A DNA stretch of 64,000 nucleotides, from contig NZ_JBHTJM010000010.1 in the NCBI RefSeq assembly GCF_042675745.1, positions 124,001 through 188,000 of the forward strand, in the 5' to 3' direction. The position numbers and the translations under genes were made by a program. Of the stretch, positions 1 through 8,444 are shown one piece after another (the first letter of the stretch is position 1; the number at the start of each line of letters is the position of its first letter). A model generated the notes under the pieces. It ran no database searches. It was not told the DNA's origin and saw only the letters and a list, made by a program, of their open reading frames with translations. Origin of the DNA: Pseudofulvibacter geojedonensis. GTDB taxonomy: Bacteria; Bacteroidota; Bacteroidia; Flavobacteriales; Flavobacteriaceae.

Positions 1-78
1 GGCTCTAGAAAATGGCTTGCTGTAAGTAGTACAATAAAATTTTGTTAAGTAATTTTATTACTTGAATTTGGGGTGAGG

Positions 79-112
79 CCGTTTTACATCAACGTAAAAC
101 GGTTTTCTTTTT
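79..112 (+). terminator. Rho-independent terminator
   Basis: A 9-bp perfect stem (CCGTTTTAC at 79-87, GTAAAACGG at 94-102) with a 6-base loop is followed by TTTTCTTTTT. It would end a + strand gene entering from the left edge. Only a few codons of that gene could be inside the window, and two reading frames are possible, so it cannot be identified. Confidence 0.75.
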
Positions 113-143
113 ATCTGAAAATGTAATTTTTTATAATAAAAAT

Positions 144-191
144 GAGTCTATCGAAGTCAATTGAAGATGATTGATGAATTTCGATAGACTC
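144..191. repeat. 12-bp inverted repeat, likely lysS terminator
   Basis: GAGTCTATCGAA at 144-155 is repeated inverted at 180-191 with a 24-base loop. Read on the - strand the stem is followed by TTTTTATT, so it can serve as the transcription terminator of lysS. The unusually long loop and TCGATAGACTC core also fit a dispersed intergenic palindrome of the kind common in flavobacterial genomes. Confidence 0.5.
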
Positions 192-205
192 AATGTAATA
201 CTTTA

Positions 206-1894
206 TTAAACAACTTCAACAAACAAGCCTTCTTCAGTTTTGTTAACTTTAGCAAGTTTGTTTTTGGTTAAGCCTTTAATGGTTTTGTCCCATTTTTTAT
301 TACTTAATCCAGACTGAGTTTTTAAGTTATTTAAATCTATAGGAGAGTTGTCTTTTAAGATGTTAAATACTGCTTTCTCTTCGTCGGTCATAGCAACTGC
401 TTTACGCTCTGGTTTCATTTGTGGAAAGAATAATACTTCTTGAATAGACGGATTGTCTGTTAAGAACATAATTAATCTATCCATTCCAATTCCTAATCCA
501 GAAGTTGGTGGCATACCATATTCTAAAGCACGTAAAAAGTCTTGGTCTATAAACATAGCCTCATCATCTCCTCTTTCGGCTAAAGCAGCTTGCGCTTCAA
601 AACGTTCTCTTTGGTCAATAGGATCGTTTAGCTCAGAGTAAGCGTTGGCAATCTCTTTTCCACAAACCATTAACTCAAAACGTTCGGTTAACTCTGGGTT
701 ATCTCTATGCTCTTTTGTTAAAGGCGACATTTCCTTAGGATAGTCAGTAATAAAAGTTGGTTGAATGTAGTTTCCTTCACATTTTTCACCAAACATTTCA
801 TCTATTAACTTTCCTTTCCCCATAGTATCATCTACTTCAATCCCCATTTCTTTAGCGGCACTTCTTAGTTCATCTTCGGTTTTTCCTGTAATATCAAAAC
901 CGGTAAACTCTTTTATAGAATCTGCCATAGTAATACGCTTATATGGCGCTTTAAAGTCTATTTCTTGTCCGTTAAAAGTAGCTTTAGTAGTACCGTTAAC
1001 AGCTATAGCACAGTGCTCTAATAATTTTTCTGTAAAGTCCATCATCCAGTTGTAGTCTTTATAGGCTACATAAATTTCCATTGCTGTAAATTCCGGATTA
1101 TGCGTACGATCCATCCCTTCGTTACGAAAGTTTTTAGAAAACTCGTAAACACCGTCAAAACCACCTACAATTAGTCTTTTTAAATATAACTCGTTAGCAA
1201 TACGCATGTATAATGGTATGTTTAATGAATTATGGTGAGTAATGAATGGTCTTGCTGCTGCTCCTCCTGGTATAGCTTGTAAAATAGGTGTTTCTACTTC
1301 CATATATCCAGCTTCGTTAAAGAAGTTTCTCATGGCAGTAAATAACTTAGTCCTTTTTACAAACACATCTTTTACCTGTGGATTTACAACTAAATCTGCG
1401 TAACGTTGTCTATATCGTAATTCAGGGTCATTAAATCCGTCAAAAACATTTCCTTCTGCATCAATTTTAGGTAAAGGTAAAGGTTTTAATGATTTGCTTA
1501 ATAACTCAAAGTTTTTAACTAAAATAGTTTTTTCTCCTACTTGAGTAGTAAATAGCTCTCCTTCAATACCAATAAAGTCACCTATGTCTAATAGTTTTTT
1601 GTAAACTTCGTTATATAAAGTTTTGTCTTCTCCAGTACAAATTTCGTCTCTGTTAAAATACACTTGTATTCTCCCTTCACTATCTTGTAATTCTGCAAAG
1701 GAAGCTTTCCCTTGTATACGTCTAGACATTAACCTACCAGCAATTATCACCTGTTTACCCTCGCTAAAATCAGCTTTTACCTGTTTGGAAGTATGATTAA
1801 CAGGATAAAGGTTGGCAGGATATGGGTTTATACCCATTTCACGTAACTTAGTAAGTTTTTCACGTCTTACTATTTCTTGTTCTGATAATTGCAT
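206..1894 (-). CDS. lysS: Lysyl-tRNA synthetase (class II)
   Basis: Charges tRNA-Lys with lysine in the cytoplasm. The 562-residue protein has an N-terminal OB-fold anticodon-binding domain (about residues 50-150) and a class II catalytic core. Motif 2 is around FRNEGMDRTHNPEFTAMEIY, and motif 3 is GLGIGMDRLIMFLT near residue 475. About 55 extra C-terminal residues resemble a small helix-turn-helix-like extension that is typical of Bacteroidota LysRS and absent from the roughly 505-residue E. coli enzyme. A near-consensus -7 box lies 24 bases upstream. It appears to be monocistronic. Confidence 0.97.
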   Translation of the reverse strand: MQLSEQEIVRREKLTKLREMGINPYPANLYPVNHTSKQVKADFSEGKQVIIAGRLMSRRIQGKASFAELQDSEGRIQVYFNRDEICTGEDKTLYNEVYKKLLDIGDFIGIEGELFTTQVGEKTILVKNFELLSKSLKPLPLPKIDAEGNVFDGFNDPELRYRQRYADLVVNPQVKDVFVKRTKLFTAMRNFFNEAGYMEVETPILQAIPGGAAARPFITHHNSLNIPLYMRIANELYLKRLIVGGFDGVYEFSKNFRNEGMDRTHNPEFTAMEIYVAYKDYNWMMDFTEKLLEHCAIAVNGTTKATFNGQEIDFKAPYKRITMADSIKEFTGFDITGKTEDELRSAAKEMGIEVDDTMGKGKLIDEMFGEKCEGNYIQPTFITDYPKEMSPLTKEHRDNPELTERFELMVCGKEIANAYSELNDPIDQRERFEAQAALAERGDDEAMFIDQDFLRALEYGMPPTSGLGIGMDRLIMFLTDNPSIQEVLFFPQMKPERKAVAMTDEEKAVFNILKDNSPIDLNNLKTQSGLSNKKWDKTIKGLTKNKLAKVNKTEEGLFVEVV

Positions 1895-1917
1895 GATTAT
1901 TAATTTTAAATAAGCTG

Positions 1918-1925
1918 CAAAATTA
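1918..1925 (-). promoter_or_regulatory. -7 box of lysS promoter
   Basis: On the - strand this reads TAATTTTG, a full match to the Bacteroidota TAnnTTTG element. It lies 24 bases before the lysS start. No convincing TTG (-33) element was found at the usual spacing. Confidence 0.55.
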
Positions 1926-1986
1926 CATAAAAATCAATACTAGAGAAAGCATTGTTTAATAAATAACAAGAAGTTAATTAGCTGTT

Positions 1987-2361
1987 TTAAAAAGCTATAT
2001 TTCTAATAATTGTAAAAACGATTAAAATGATCAGGATGATTATGAGCCCTTTGGTAGAAATGTCAATATCTGGAAGGTTAATATTAAAAGGTCTTAAAGC
2101 AAAACTTAAAAATATATAAGTTAGTAAAGGAGCAAAGAAATAGATAAAGACATTGAGTTGGGCAGCTTCGAGAAAGTTGCCGTGGAGCAATTGATGAAAA
2201 GCTCGTTGACCACCACATCCAGGGCAATCTATTTTAGCAATACGTTTGCTCATGCAAACCACAAAGGGAGAAGTGTTGTCTGCAGGATTATTTAGATAAA
2301 AATACCTAAAACATAAACCAAAGATTAAAATAGAGAATATGGAAAGTGATTTTTTGAGCAT
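1987..2361 (-). CDS. DUF2752 membrane protein
   Basis: A protein of about 124 residues whose CPGCGGQRAFHQLLHGNF segment is the signature of the DUF2752 family: small membrane proteins of unknown function with a conserved CPxCGxxRA motif after the first membrane segment. Two or three further hydrophobic segments follow. A TTG start at 2382 is possible, but those codons lie inside a terminator hairpin, so ATG at 2361 is preferred. It sits downstream of the CCC-motif gene, a pairing common in flavobacteria. Function unknown. Confidence 0.8.
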   Translation of the reverse strand: MLKKSLSIFSILIFGLCFRYFYLNNPADNTSPFVVCMSKRIAKIDCPGCGGQRAFHQLLHGNFLEAAQLNVFIYFFAPLLTYIFLSFALRPFNINLPDIDISTKGLIIILIILIVFTIIRNIAF

Positions 2362-2368
2362 AAAAAAT

Positions 2369-2396
2369 AAAAACCGATTCAATTGAATCGGTTTTT
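2369..2396 (-). terminator. Terminator between the CCC-motif and DUF2752 genes
   Basis: A perfect palindrome, AAAACCGATTCAA at 2370-2382 mirrored at 2383-2395, has T tracts on both sides. On the - strand it follows the stop of the upstream gene by 9 bases and precedes the DUF2752 ATG, so expression of the second gene needs readthrough or a separate start. Confidence 0.65.
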
Positions 2397-2404
2397 TAAA
2401 ATTA

Positions 2405-2746
2405 TTATTGATTCATTATTTCCATTATTTTTTCTCTCATTTCTTCTTGTTGAGCTGGATCATATGTAACAATACTAATAATTATTCCTAAAACAAATAA
2501 TCCTAAAGTAATATAAGATAAAATCTTTGCGTTTTTAGCAGCTTTTTCGGCACTAATATAATCACCAGATTCAAATTTCTTTTTTACTTGAGAAGCAAAG
2601 TAAATAGCTATTAAACCAGTTATAAAATTTATACAGCAAATAGTAGGGCATAAACCTAATATAGTACCTATAATTGCTAATGCCATGCTATTCTTTGGCA
2701 TTTCTTTATTATCAAAATTTTCGAAAGATGATGTTGAGTTTTCCAT
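2405..2746 (-). CDS. CCC-motif membrane protein
   Basis: A 113-residue protein with two predicted transmembrane segments (about residues 20-50 and 74-95) and the cluster PTICCINFITG, which resembles the small CCC-motif membrane proteins of flavobacteria. The segment between the helices, YFASQVKKKFESGDY then SAEKAAKNAKIL, resembles DUF4190 or interferon-induced transmembrane-like proteins. No enzymatic motif is present. The role is unknown; family context suggests an inner-membrane protein. Confidence 0.75.
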   Translation of the reverse strand: MENSTSSFENFDNKEMPKNSMALAIIGTILGLCPTICCINFITGLIAIYFASQVKKKFESGDYISAEKAAKNAKILSYITLGLFVLGIIISIVTYDPAQQEEMREKIMEIMNQ

Positions 2747-2875
2747 TTTTTAATAGTGATTAGTTTTAATTATTACGAAAGTACTACTTTATTTATAATA
2801 TTAAAATAATATTTAGATATGTAACAATCTGAGTGTTTATGAGACTTACAAAGCGAATCAATCAAAAAAATAAAT

Positions 2876-3034
2876 ATGAGTATTTGGAGAGTTTTACTTT
2901 CAATTTTATTTCCACCATTGGCCGTTTTAGATAAAGGTTGTGGTTCTATTATTATCGTTTTTATTCTTACTTGCTGCGCTTGGGTTCCAGGGGTTATAGC
3001 AGCACTAGTTATCTTAAACAATACTAACAAATAG
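2876..3034 (+). CDS. Pmp3/YqaE-family small membrane protein
   Basis: A 52-residue ORF, short enough to be missed by length cut-offs. It encodes MSIWRVLLSILFPPLAVLDK followed by GCGS, a hydrophobic helix, then WVPGVIAALVILNN. This is the Pmp3/YqaE (UPF0057) layout: two helices, an FPPLAV motif after the first, and a WxPGxIHA-like motif at the second. Family members are stress-linked membrane proteins affecting ion homeostasis or membrane potential. It is divergent from the CCC-motif gene. The opposite-strand ORF here is its shadow. Confidence 0.87.
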   Translation: MSIWRVLLSILFPPLAVLDKGCGSIIIVFILTCCAWVPGVIAALVILNNTNK

Positions 3035-3076
3035 TGATACTTTTTTAACAAGAAGTATTTTAGTGTTAAAAATGGT

Positions 3077-3084
3077 TACTTTTG
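3077..3084 (+). promoter_or_regulatory. -7 box before the 3104 gene
   Basis: TACTTTTG matches TAnnTTTG exactly. Transcription would begin near 3090, downstream of the possible GTG start at 3086. This argues for the ATG at 3104 as the real start of the next gene. Confidence 0.5.
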
Positions 3085-3103
3085 TGTGGTAAAACAAAGT
3101 TTT

Positions 3104-3460
3104 ATGGCACTAACAAGAAGAACCAAATATGCAACCATAATTATATCTGTGTTAACTGCTTCATTGGTTAACGAGTATATTGTTAAATGGGTTAATTCTT
3201 ATTATAAAGAACCTACATACACTTCTGTTTTAATAGGCATGGGAGTTACGGTTCTTGTATTTGTTCCTTTATTTGGATTAGTGGGGAAATGGATTAATTC
3301 TGCCTCTAAAGCGTACTTGAAAAAAAGTAAAAAAGTTGCTTCTAATAGTGGAGTAGGATTGTTATTGGGTTTTTTAATTGCATTTATAATCTTATTTGTG
3401 TTGTTTGCTAAACTTAGACACGGGTTAGATGTTATAGCTTATGTAAAGAGATTTTTATAA
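3104..3460 (+). CDS. Small membrane protein of unknown function
   Basis: A 118-residue protein starting MALTRRTKYATIIISVL. Hydrophobic segments lie near residues 10-25, 42-62 and 85-105, separated by a lysine-rich loop (KAYLKKSKKVA). No known domain is recognised. It ends 1 base before lipB and is probably co-transcribed with it. A GTG at 3086 would add six residues but lies upstream of the predicted transcription start. The coding pattern is convincing; the function is unknown. Confidence 0.7.
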   Translation: MALTRRTKYATIIISVLTASLVNEYIVKWVNSYYKEPTYTSVLIGMGVTVLVFVPLFGLVGKWINSASKAYLKKSKKVASNSGVGLLLGFLIAFIILFVLFAKLRHGLDVIAYVKRFL

Positions 3461-3461
3461 A

Positions 3462-4157
3462 ATGAATAAAAAAGTAATTTTTCAAGATTTAGGTTTAAAA
3501 GATTATAAAGACACTTGGGATTACCAAGAAGAACTCTTTAAAGCTATAGTAGATACTAAAATTAAAAATAGAAGAGAGGAAGCAGGTTTAGAAACCCAAA
3601 ACTACTTATTGTTTGTAGAGCACCCGCATGTATATACTTTAGGAAAAAGCGGAAGCTTTGATAACTTATTACTGAACGAAGAACAGTTAAAAGAAAAGGG
3701 AGCAACTTTTTATAAAATAAACAGAGGTGGAGATATTACTTATCACGGTCCAGGGCAATTTGTTGGTTATCCTATTTTAGACCTAGAAAACTTTTTTACA
3801 GATATACACAAATACCTACGTTTATTAGAAGAAGCTATTATTCTAACCTTAGAAGAGTATGATTTAAAAGCTACTAGAAGCGAAGGCGAAACAGGAGTTT
3901 GGCTAGACGTAGGAACACCGTTTGCTCGTAAAATTTGTGCAATGGGCGTACGTGCTAGCAGATGGGTTACTATGCATGGTTTTGCCTTAAATGTTAATGC
4001 CGATTTAGGGTATTTTGATAACATTATTCCCTGTGGTATACGCGGTAAAGGGGTAACTTCTATGAATGTAGAACTAGGAGTAGATAAAGTAGATATGTTA
4101 GAAGTTCAACAAAAGTTTTTAAAACATTTCAATACTCTGTTTGAAGTTGAAGCATGA
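3462..4157 (+). CDS. lipB: Lipoyl(octanoyl) transferase LipB
   Basis: Transfers the octanoyl group from acyl-carrier protein to lipoyl domains, the first step of endogenous lipoate synthesis. At 231 residues it is the usual family length. The signature RGGDITYHGPGQ (about residues 87-98) and the core TMHGFALNVN are present. The catalytic cysteine lies in IPCGIRGKGVTSM (Cys near residue 190), and a Lys in ARKICAMGVR completes the Cys/Lys dyad. LipA is not in the window. The following gene overlaps its end. Confidence 0.97.
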   Translation: MNKKVIFQDLGLKDYKDTWDYQEELFKAIVDTKIKNRREEAGLETQNYLLFVEHPHVYTLGKSGSFDNLLLNEEQLKEKGATFYKINRGGDITYHGPGQFVGYPILDLENFFTDIHKYLRLLEEAIILTLEEYDLKATRSEGETGVWLDVGTPFARKICAMGVRASRWVTMHGFALNVNADLGYFDNIIPCGIRGKGVTSMNVELGVDKVDMLEVQQKFLKHFNTLFEVEA

Positions 4158-4629
4158 TAAACTAAAAAAAGTACTGCGCATTGTTTTAATGTGCTTAAAG
4201 CTTACAATAGTTTCACTATTGCTAACATCAATGGCTTTGTCTTTTTATAAAATAAATCAGAATCAAGAGTATTTATTAATTCCGTGTTTGATTTTCTCTT
4301 TTGTAGTGGGAAGTATTTTCTTTCATGTAGAATATTTAAAAGAAAAAAAGAACCAAGTTTATACCACCAAAAAGCGAAAGGTTAAATTGATTTATTGGGT
4401 GCTTAATTCATTATCGGCTTTAACTTTTACAGGATCAGGATTGATATTGGCTTATTTAATGCAAACAGATCCGCCCAACGATTTTAATTTAGTACTTATT
4501 ATGAATAGTATTATTTATTTGATTCTTTTTTTAGGTGTTGTGTCTTTTATAGATATGTTTTTTGTTTATAAATTCTTAAAAAAAAGTCAGTTAGATGTAA
4601 GTGTAGAAATCGATAAAATAGGGAGTTAA
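4141..4629 (+). CDS. Membrane protein of unknown function
   Basis: A protein of up to 162 residues with four hydrophobic segments (about 17-33, 43-58, 78-100 and 118-145) and charged loops (KEKKN, KKRKVK). No recognised domain. The longest reading starts at TTG 4141 and overlaps lipB by 17 bases. ATG 4189 would give 146 residues and a slightly separated gene, and is an equally reasonable start. It converges on the OmpA-like gene, and their ends abut with no terminator between them. Confidence 0.65.
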   Translation: MKLKHDKLKKVLRIVLMCLKLTIVSLLLTSMALSFYKINQNQEYLLIPCLIFSFVVGSIFFHVEYLKEKKNQVYTTKKRKVKLIYWVLNSLSALTFTGSGLILAYLMQTDPPNDFNLVLIMNSIIYLILFLGVVSFIDMFFVYKFLKKSQLDVSVEIDKIGS

Positions 4630-5922
4630 TTATCTTAAAATAAATTCAACTCTTCTGTTCTGCGCTTTTCCATTAATAGATTTATTATCTGCAATTGGTT
4701 CGCTTTCTCCCTTACCATCTATAGTTAATTTGTCTTCAGAAATGTTATAAATGTTTATCAAGGCTTGTTTTACAGATTCTGCCCGTCTTTTAGATAAAGT
4801 TAGGTTAGCATCTTCGCTTCCATCAGAATCGGTATGACCAATAATTACAAGTTTTAATTTTTCGTCTTGTTGTAAAACTTGCGAAATTTGCCTAATTATT
4901 CCAAAAGATTGTGGTTTAATTGAAGCTTTTCCGGTATCAAATAAAATTCCGTTAGTAGATACAGAACCGTTATTTAATAAATCTTTTCGTAGGTCTAATC
5001 CGCCTTCGGCTATTTTAATGTTTTTAACAAACAATCGATCTTTTCCGTCTTTGAATCCATAGATGTTAAATTTTACATTGCTTATAAAGTTAGGAGTAGG
5101 AATGAGTTGAGGAATATCTACATACTTTGTTTGGTTTATCCATAACCTAAAGCGTTCTTTATTAACAGCAATAGAAATATGAGGGGAGTTTTTTACTGCT
5201 TTTCTAATATCTGCGGTAATCGTACTACTAATAACATGATTGTTGTTAATTCGGTTTTTTATACCTATACCAAAAGCACAGTATTGCCCAAATGGAATGC
5301 TTATAGTAGCATTGTTCTTTCCTGTTTTAAAGCTGCTGTTATCATCTAAAGTAATGTACAATCTAGCTGTAGATGAGGTTTTATGATCTAAGCCTTCTGC
5401 CAATAAATCAAACTCAATAGTATATTCTTCTGGTAAAGAATTGGTGATTAGCGGTAGGTATTGAATATTGTAACCAGGTTTTAATTCAAACCAATTGCCT
5501 TTAGAAGTGTTTAATTGTACCAATTCTCCAGAACCGTTGGTATTCCATTTAGAAGGGAAATCTCCTACAAAGTCTTTAGAAAAATCGTCAAAGAATATGA
5601 TGTTGTTACCGGGTACAAAATCGAACTTTCTATAAACTTCTATTTTTGTAAAACCAGTTTTTTCTTGAGCTTGAGTGGGTATTTTTTTTTCTGAATGATC
5701 TGGATTGGTATGTGAGTCTGTAGGTTCTCTTTTTTCATTCGGATTCAAGATAGAATCCATAGCTCTTTCGGTTTCATCTTCAACCTTTTTTTCAATTTTT
5801 CGTTCAACAGCCTTTTCTGCTTTTTTCTGAATTTTTTTCCAAATTTGAGCATGACCAAAACTAAAAGAGAATAATAAAATAATAAGGAAAGTTTGCTTTA
5901 AGCTAGATTGTTTAGTTAACAT
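4630..5922 (-). CDS. OmpA-family outer-membrane protein
   Basis: A secreted 430-residue protein. It has a signal peptide ending FSFGHAQ, then a charged coiled region rich in K and E (residues 26-65). A central beta-rich domain of about 200 residues (FDDFSKDFVGDFPSKWNTNG onward) resembles a concanavalin/laminin-G-type sugar-binding fold. The C-terminal OmpA domain carries VIIGHTDSDGSEDANLTLSK and RRAESVKQAL. This domain normally binds peptidoglycan, so the protein probably tethers the outer membrane to the wall. The ligand of the central domain is unknown. Confidence 0.87.
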   Translation of the reverse strand: MLTKQSSLKQTFLIILLFSFSFGHAQIWKKIQKKAEKAVERKIEKKVEDETERAMDSILNPNEKREPTDSHTNPDHSEKKIPTQAQEKTGFTKIEVYRKFDFVPGNNIIFFDDFSKDFVGDFPSKWNTNGSGELVQLNTSKGNWFELKPGYNIQYLPLITNSLPEEYTIEFDLLAEGLDHKTSSTARLYITLDDNSSFKTGKNNATISIPFGQYCAFGIGIKNRINNNHVISSTITADIRKAVKNSPHISIAVNKERFRLWINQTKYVDIPQLIPTPNFISNVKFNIYGFKDGKDRLFVKNIKIAEGGLDLRKDLLNNGSVSTNGILFDTGKASIKPQSFGIIRQISQVLQQDEKLKLVIIGHTDSDGSEDANLTLSKRRAESVKQALINIYNISEDKLTIDGKGESEPIADNKSINGKAQNRRVEFILR

Positions 5923-5996
5923 TACAGTTTCTTTTTAATTAATGTAAAATCAAAAAAGTGTGTAACTAAGCAAGTTTTAAGTCTAGAACAAAGATA

Positions 5997-6024
5997 CAAA
6001 AAAAAACAGCCTTAAGAGGCTGTT
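5997..6024 (-). terminator. Terminator of the deoxynucleoside kinase gene
   Basis: On the - strand a 7-bp stem (AACAGCC at 6005-6011, GGCTGTT at 6018-6024 on +) ends in a run of eight T. It lies 14 bases past the kinase stop. Confidence 0.8.
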
Positions 6025-6037
6025 GTTATAATCTGGT

Positions 6038-6649
6038 TTAGAACAATCCGTGTATTTCGGCATCTATTTTATTAATTACAAAACCAAGATCTTCTGGTTT
6101 ATCAACAAAGTTTAAGTTGTCTACGTCTATAACCAGTAATTTTCCTTTGTAATCGTGTACCCAAGCTTCATAACGTTCGTTTAATCGGCTTAAATAGTCT
6201 ATGCTAATAGTGTTTTCGTAATCTCTGCCACGTTTGTGTATTTGGCTTACTAAATTAGGTATAGAGCTGCGTAAATAAATCAGTAAATCGGGACCTTTTA
6301 CTATAGATTCCATTAAATCGAATAAAGATTTGTAGTTTTCAAAGTCTCTATTAGTCATTAAGCCCATAGCGTGTAAGTTAGGAGCAAAAATATAAGCGTC
6401 TTCGTAAATGGTTCTATCTTGTATGGTTGTTTTACCACTTTCTCTAATTTGTAAAACTTGTCTAAAACGTGAATTTAAGAAGTATACTTGCAAATTAAAA
6501 GACCAACGTTCCATTTTATTGTAAAAATCGTCTAGGTAAGGATTGTCTACAACATCTTCAAACTGGGGTTCCCAGTTGTAATGTTTTGCTAATAATTTAG
6601 TTAAAGTAGTTTTTCCAGCTCCTATGTTTCCTGCAATAGCAATGTGCAT
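6038..6649 (-). CDS. Deoxynucleoside kinase
   Basis: A salvage enzyme that phosphorylates deoxynucleosides with ATP. At 203 residues it matches the dNK/dGK family. The P-loop is GNIGAGKTTLTK (residues 7-18). IQDRTIYEDAYIF is the DRS-like motif that follows the catalytic base, and the LID arginines are in IHKRGRDYEN. The substrate cannot be set from sequence; deoxyadenosine or deoxyguanosine are usual for bacterial members. It is 6 bases downstream of the next gene and probably shares its transcript. Confidence 0.9.
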   Translation of the reverse strand: MHIAIAGNIGAGKTTLTKLLAKHYNWEPQFEDVVDNPYLDDFYNKMERWSFNLQVYFLNSRFRQVLQIRESGKTTIQDRTIYEDAYIFAPNLHAMGLMTNRDFENYKSLFDLMESIVKGPDLLIYLRSSIPNLVSQIHKRGRDYENTISIDYLSRLNERYEAWVHDYKGKLLVIDVDNLNFVDKPEDLGFVINKIDAEIHGLF

Positions 6650-6655
6650 GTTGTT

Positions 6656-7441
6656 CTAGTTTTCTAAGTTAAGTTGATAAGTAAACAAAGTTTCTCCGTT
6701 GTAAATATACAAGGTTTCATGTCTTAAAGAAAAATCTTGTATAGTCATTTTTGGTAAATTAATTTTTACAGGAGTAGTCGATTCACTTTTTATAAAATAC
6801 AATTCATTGTTTTTAAGAACAACAAAATTGTTTTTAGAATGGCTAAAACCTTCGCCCTCATTAAAAGGAATATTGTTTAATAAACTACCGTATACATTGA
6901 ACTGCAAAATACTCTTATTGGTAAGCAACCAACAAAAGTTGTAATTGCTACTATATGCAATAATATTTTTTGCTAGTGGTTGGGTAGTAGCTTCATTCTT
7001 TTCTAGCTGAAAATTATAAATTTCTATTTGTAAATTATCGTTGTTATATAACCAAAGTCTTTTGTTACTGGCTGTTGCTGCCCAGTTTACATTTTTAAAG
7101 TCTTGTAAAATATTAAAGTCTATTTTATTAATCTCATTTAGCGTGTTGTCTAGTTGTACAACAGTATTAAAATCTTTGTAAAATAAGGTAATTTCTAAAG
7201 GGTTTAAAACATCTATAGCGCTAATGTTTCCCAACAGCACATTGTTGTACTCGTAAAATTCATTAGTACTTTTTTTAACAAGAGTATTGTTTTTTATGTA
7301 GTATAAGGCATCAAAGTTGTCTTTGTGTAAAAACCGATCTGCTTGTAAAGGAGTAGAACTTTTTAGCGTAACAGAAATTGGTTCTTGAGCATAAGCGCTA
7401 AGAATCGTAAGAAAGAATACTATATGCGTGAATAATTTCAT
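6656..7441 (-). CDS. Exported protein, possible beta-propeller
   Basis: A 261-residue protein with a signal peptide cut after ILSAYAQ. The rest is a series of beta-strand-like blocks with repeating NKRLWLYNNDNLQIEIYN and LTNKSILQFNVYG patterns. These resemble propeller blades like those of WD40 or PQQ repeats, without their conserved motifs. It sits in an operon with the downstream deoxynucleoside kinase, an association often seen in flavobacteria. No function can be assigned. Confidence 0.72.
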   Translation of the reverse strand: MKLFTHIVFFLTILSAYAQEPISVTLKSSTPLQADRFLHKDNFDALYYIKNNTLVKKSTNEFYEYNNVLLGNISAIDVLNPLEITLFYKDFNTVVQLDNTLNEINKIDFNILQDFKNVNWAATASNKRLWLYNNDNLQIEIYNFQLEKNEATTQPLAKNIIAYSSNYNFCWLLTNKSILQFNVYGSLLNNIPFNEGEGFSHSKNNFVVLKNNELYFIKSESTTPVKINLPKMTIQDFSLRHETLYIYNGETLFTYQLNLEN

Positions 7442-7561
7442 TGAGAGAGCAAAATACGAATAATTATATGGAATGTAAAGAAGGCTTGTTTAACGGTTTT
7501 GGTTTTGAGTAGTGCGGGTTTTAACAACTACTTTTCGTTAAGCAATATACTTATTATTTTA

Positions 7562-7595
7562 ACAAAAAACGGTTTAGGTTTTAACCTGAACCGTT
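7562..7595 (-). terminator. Terminator of the DJ-1-like gene
   Basis: On the - strand a long imperfect stem (AACGGTTCAGGTT pairing with AACCTAAACCGTT) is followed by TTTTTTGTT. It lies about 30 bases past the stop codon. Confidence 0.75.
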
Positions 7596-7626
7596 ATTAC
7601 TTATAAAGATTTTTACTTACAGTACT

Positions 7627-8373
7627 TTATTTCTTCCAATTTTGGAGTTGGTCGAGATAAAGGTAGTTTTCAACAAATTTCTTATGTTCTGAATTTGTCA
7701 TTTTCTCCAACAGATTTAAGGCAGAAATATAACTGGCTAAATTTCCATTAGATGAACTGAACTTTCCGTCTTCCACAAACACTATTAAACTGTCGTTTTG
7801 CACCTTTAAATTTGGATAATCTTTTTGTAGTTGTTTTCCGCCACCAATCCAAGTAACTATTTTATGTCCATTCGCAATTCCTGATTTTCCGATTAGTTGA
7901 GCTCCTGCACAATTACTCACTATATAGTTTGTCTCCGAGTTTTTGCTCCTTATAAATTCGATAATTTTCTCGTTATTTACTTGTGCGTGCATGTCATATG
8001 CACTTGGCACGAACAAAGCTGTTAATTTTGGGCAATTATCAAAAGAGTAATCGGGAACAAATTTCATTCCCTCCTCTGTTACAATTGGATCATTGGTTTC
8101 AGCAATTGATATGACGTTGAAAAGCTGATTCCCATTCTTGTCTAATTTTGCAAAAACGTCTGATGTTGCAATTACTTCTCCCTGTAAAACACCGTCATAC
8201 ATTAAGAGTCCGATTGTTGGGAGTTCCTTCTTGAATGGTCTTATGTGTTTTGCTTGCTTATCCTTTTTGTTTTTAGTTTGAATTGTGTCCTCGCTTTTAA
8301 GGTTTGAATTTGATTTCTCAGATTGGCAACCAATAGTAGCCAGAATCGCAATCAACATAAATGTTTTTTTCAT
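7627..8373 (-). CDS. DJ-1/PfpI-family lipoprotein
   Basis: A glutamine-amidotransferase-like fold of the DJ-1/PfpI superfamily, exported as a lipoprotein. The start chosen is MKKTFMLIAILATIGCQSEK, which gives a proper lipobox ending at Cys16; a longer frame from 8415 would bury the signal. The nucleophile elbow SNCAGAQLIGKSG carries the conserved Cys, and ITW-type sequence HKIVTWIGGG follows. PTIGLLMYDGV near residue 55 starts the domain. Substrate unknown. It is 71 bases downstream of the Crp-like gene, and codon use in this pair looks slightly less A/T-biased than in its neighbours. Confidence 0.85.
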   Translation of the reverse strand: MKKTFMLIAILATIGCQSEKSNSNLKSEDTIQTKNKKDKQAKHIRPFKKELPTIGLLMYDGVLQGEVIATSDVFAKLDKNGNQLFNVISIAETNDPIVTEEGMKFVPDYSFDNCPKLTALFVPSAYDMHAQVNNEKIIEFIRSKNSETNYIVSNCAGAQLIGKSGIANGHKIVTWIGGGKQLQKDYPNLKVQNDSLIVFVEDGKFSSSNGNLASYISALNLLEKMTNSEHKKFVENYLYLDQLQNWKK

Positions 8374-8444
8374 ATTTAAACTGGTTTTAGACAAAGGTCG
8401 ATACTTTATTGACAAAAAAACTTAATCAAGATTAAGAAATGGAC

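Noticed and set aside
2773..3051. 92-residue - strand ORF
   Set aside because: It is the antisense shadow of the Pmp3/YqaE gene, which has clear family motifs.
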